Source: Sergeia podlipaevii (Eukaryota > Euglenozoa > Kinetoplastea > Trypanosomatida > Trypanosomatidae). From it: a DNA stretch of 17,365 nt. The stretch lies in contig JASANZ010001816.1 of NCBI GenBank assembly GCA_030849805.1, forward strand, positions 1 to 17,365, in the 5' to 3' direction. Positions 17,061 through 17,365 of the stretch are shown here, in pieces (within the stretch, counting starts at the first letter, position 1; the number at the start of each line of letters is the position of its first letter). Made by a program: the position numbers and the translations under genes. The notes under the pieces were generated by a model that searched no databases, was not told the DNA's origin, and saw nothing but the letters and a program-made list of their open reading frames with translations.

Positions 17061-17365
17061 ATATGTATACTTGTAGGACAAAAACAAGAGCAACTACTTG
17101 TAAACGTTCACTCAGAGTCCTTCGTCAGTTCAACTACGTCCAACAAAAAAAAATTATAAAAGCACAAATGTACACATAAATACGCACGTGTGTGAATGAG
17201 CAAAGTGCATAACAAAGACATCCAAAAAAAAGAGAACAGCGAAAGAGCAAGAGAGAATAGGGAAAAGTCGTGAGAAACCAGCACAAGCAGAGATTTGTGG
17301 ATTGTGCACACATTTTCCAGTTCATTGCGTTTGTCTTCCCTCTTTTCAACTACACAAACGCTATC
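17061..17365. other. Upstream flank of DOT1, no gene seen
   Basis: The flank holds the DOT1 5' UTR and splice signals, then C/T-rich sequence (in the transcribed sense) reaching the window edge. Small frames here (67-91 codons) are low-complexity and unsupported. Confidence 0.6.
17134..17276 (-). promoter_or_regulatory. Predicted spliced-leader acceptor for DOT1
   Basis: The minus strand carries a C/T-rich tract (17276-17223) and a second T9 tract (17153-17145). From 17221 down to 17136 there is no AG at all; the first AG is at 17135-17134 (context gacgtag). The predicted 5' UTR is 73 nt and contains no ATG before 17060, which decides the start codon. Confidence 0.6.

Noticed and set aside
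17061..17093. N-terminal extension of DOT1 by 11 residues from a TTG
   Set aside because: Non-ATG starts are not usual in trypanosomatid nuclear genes and the first ATG after the predicted splice site is at 17060.
1..17365. tRNA, snoRNA cluster, CRISPR array or replication origin
   Set aside because: No cloverleaf-compatible sequence with A/B boxes, no repeated C/D or AGA-box pattern and no spaced direct repeats were found by eye in the spacers.

Overview
The window reads as nuclear DNA of a trypanosomatid, most likely an African trypanosome (Trypanosoma; T. congolense or a relative is my preference, but the sequence alone does not settle the species). The reasons are these. All recognisable genes lie on one strand (minus), as in a polycistronic transcription unit. 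They have no introns and are separated by A/T-rich spacers. Nearly every gene is preceded, in its own direction, by a pyrimidine tract and then a first AG, the signature of spliced-leader trans-splicing. The gene content also fits: RPC2, a trypanosome-type Dot1 methyltransferase, an aquaglyceroporin, leucine-rich repeat proteins (LRRP) and a decayed ingi/L1Tc-like retroposon tail.

In transcription order (high to low coordinates), the first part looks like a conserved chromosome core. It holds a DOT1-family histone H3 methyltransferase (16218-17060), a WD40 protein resembling Ipi3/WDR18 of the Rix1 ribosome-biogenesis complex (14498-15757), and the second-largest subunit of RNA polymerase III, RPC2 (10540-13932). 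From memory (unverified), T. brucei DOT1B and an RNA polymerase second-largest subunit are close together on chromosome 1, which would make this block syntenic.

The second part (below about 10 kb) looks more accessory. An LRRP gene is broken by the C-terminal zinc-finger tail of a non-LTR retroposon (about 8340-9921). It is followed by an intact aquaglyceroporin (6532-7494), an uncharacterised type II membrane glycosyltransferase-like protein (2935-4458), a long AT-rich spacer with a weak gene relic (about 1380-1745), and a second LRRP of the same family (835 down to the window edge, still open). The two LRRP copies, in the same orientation, bracket the glycosyltransferase and aquaglyceroporin genes.

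The core genes serve nuclear and growth functions: pol III transcription, 60S ribosome assembly and H3K76 methylation. The accessory pair would act at membranes: glycerol/water transport and secretory-pathway glycosylation. I found no tRNA, rRNA, CRISPR or other RNA gene. Long non-genic stretches are annotated as spacers with what they contain.
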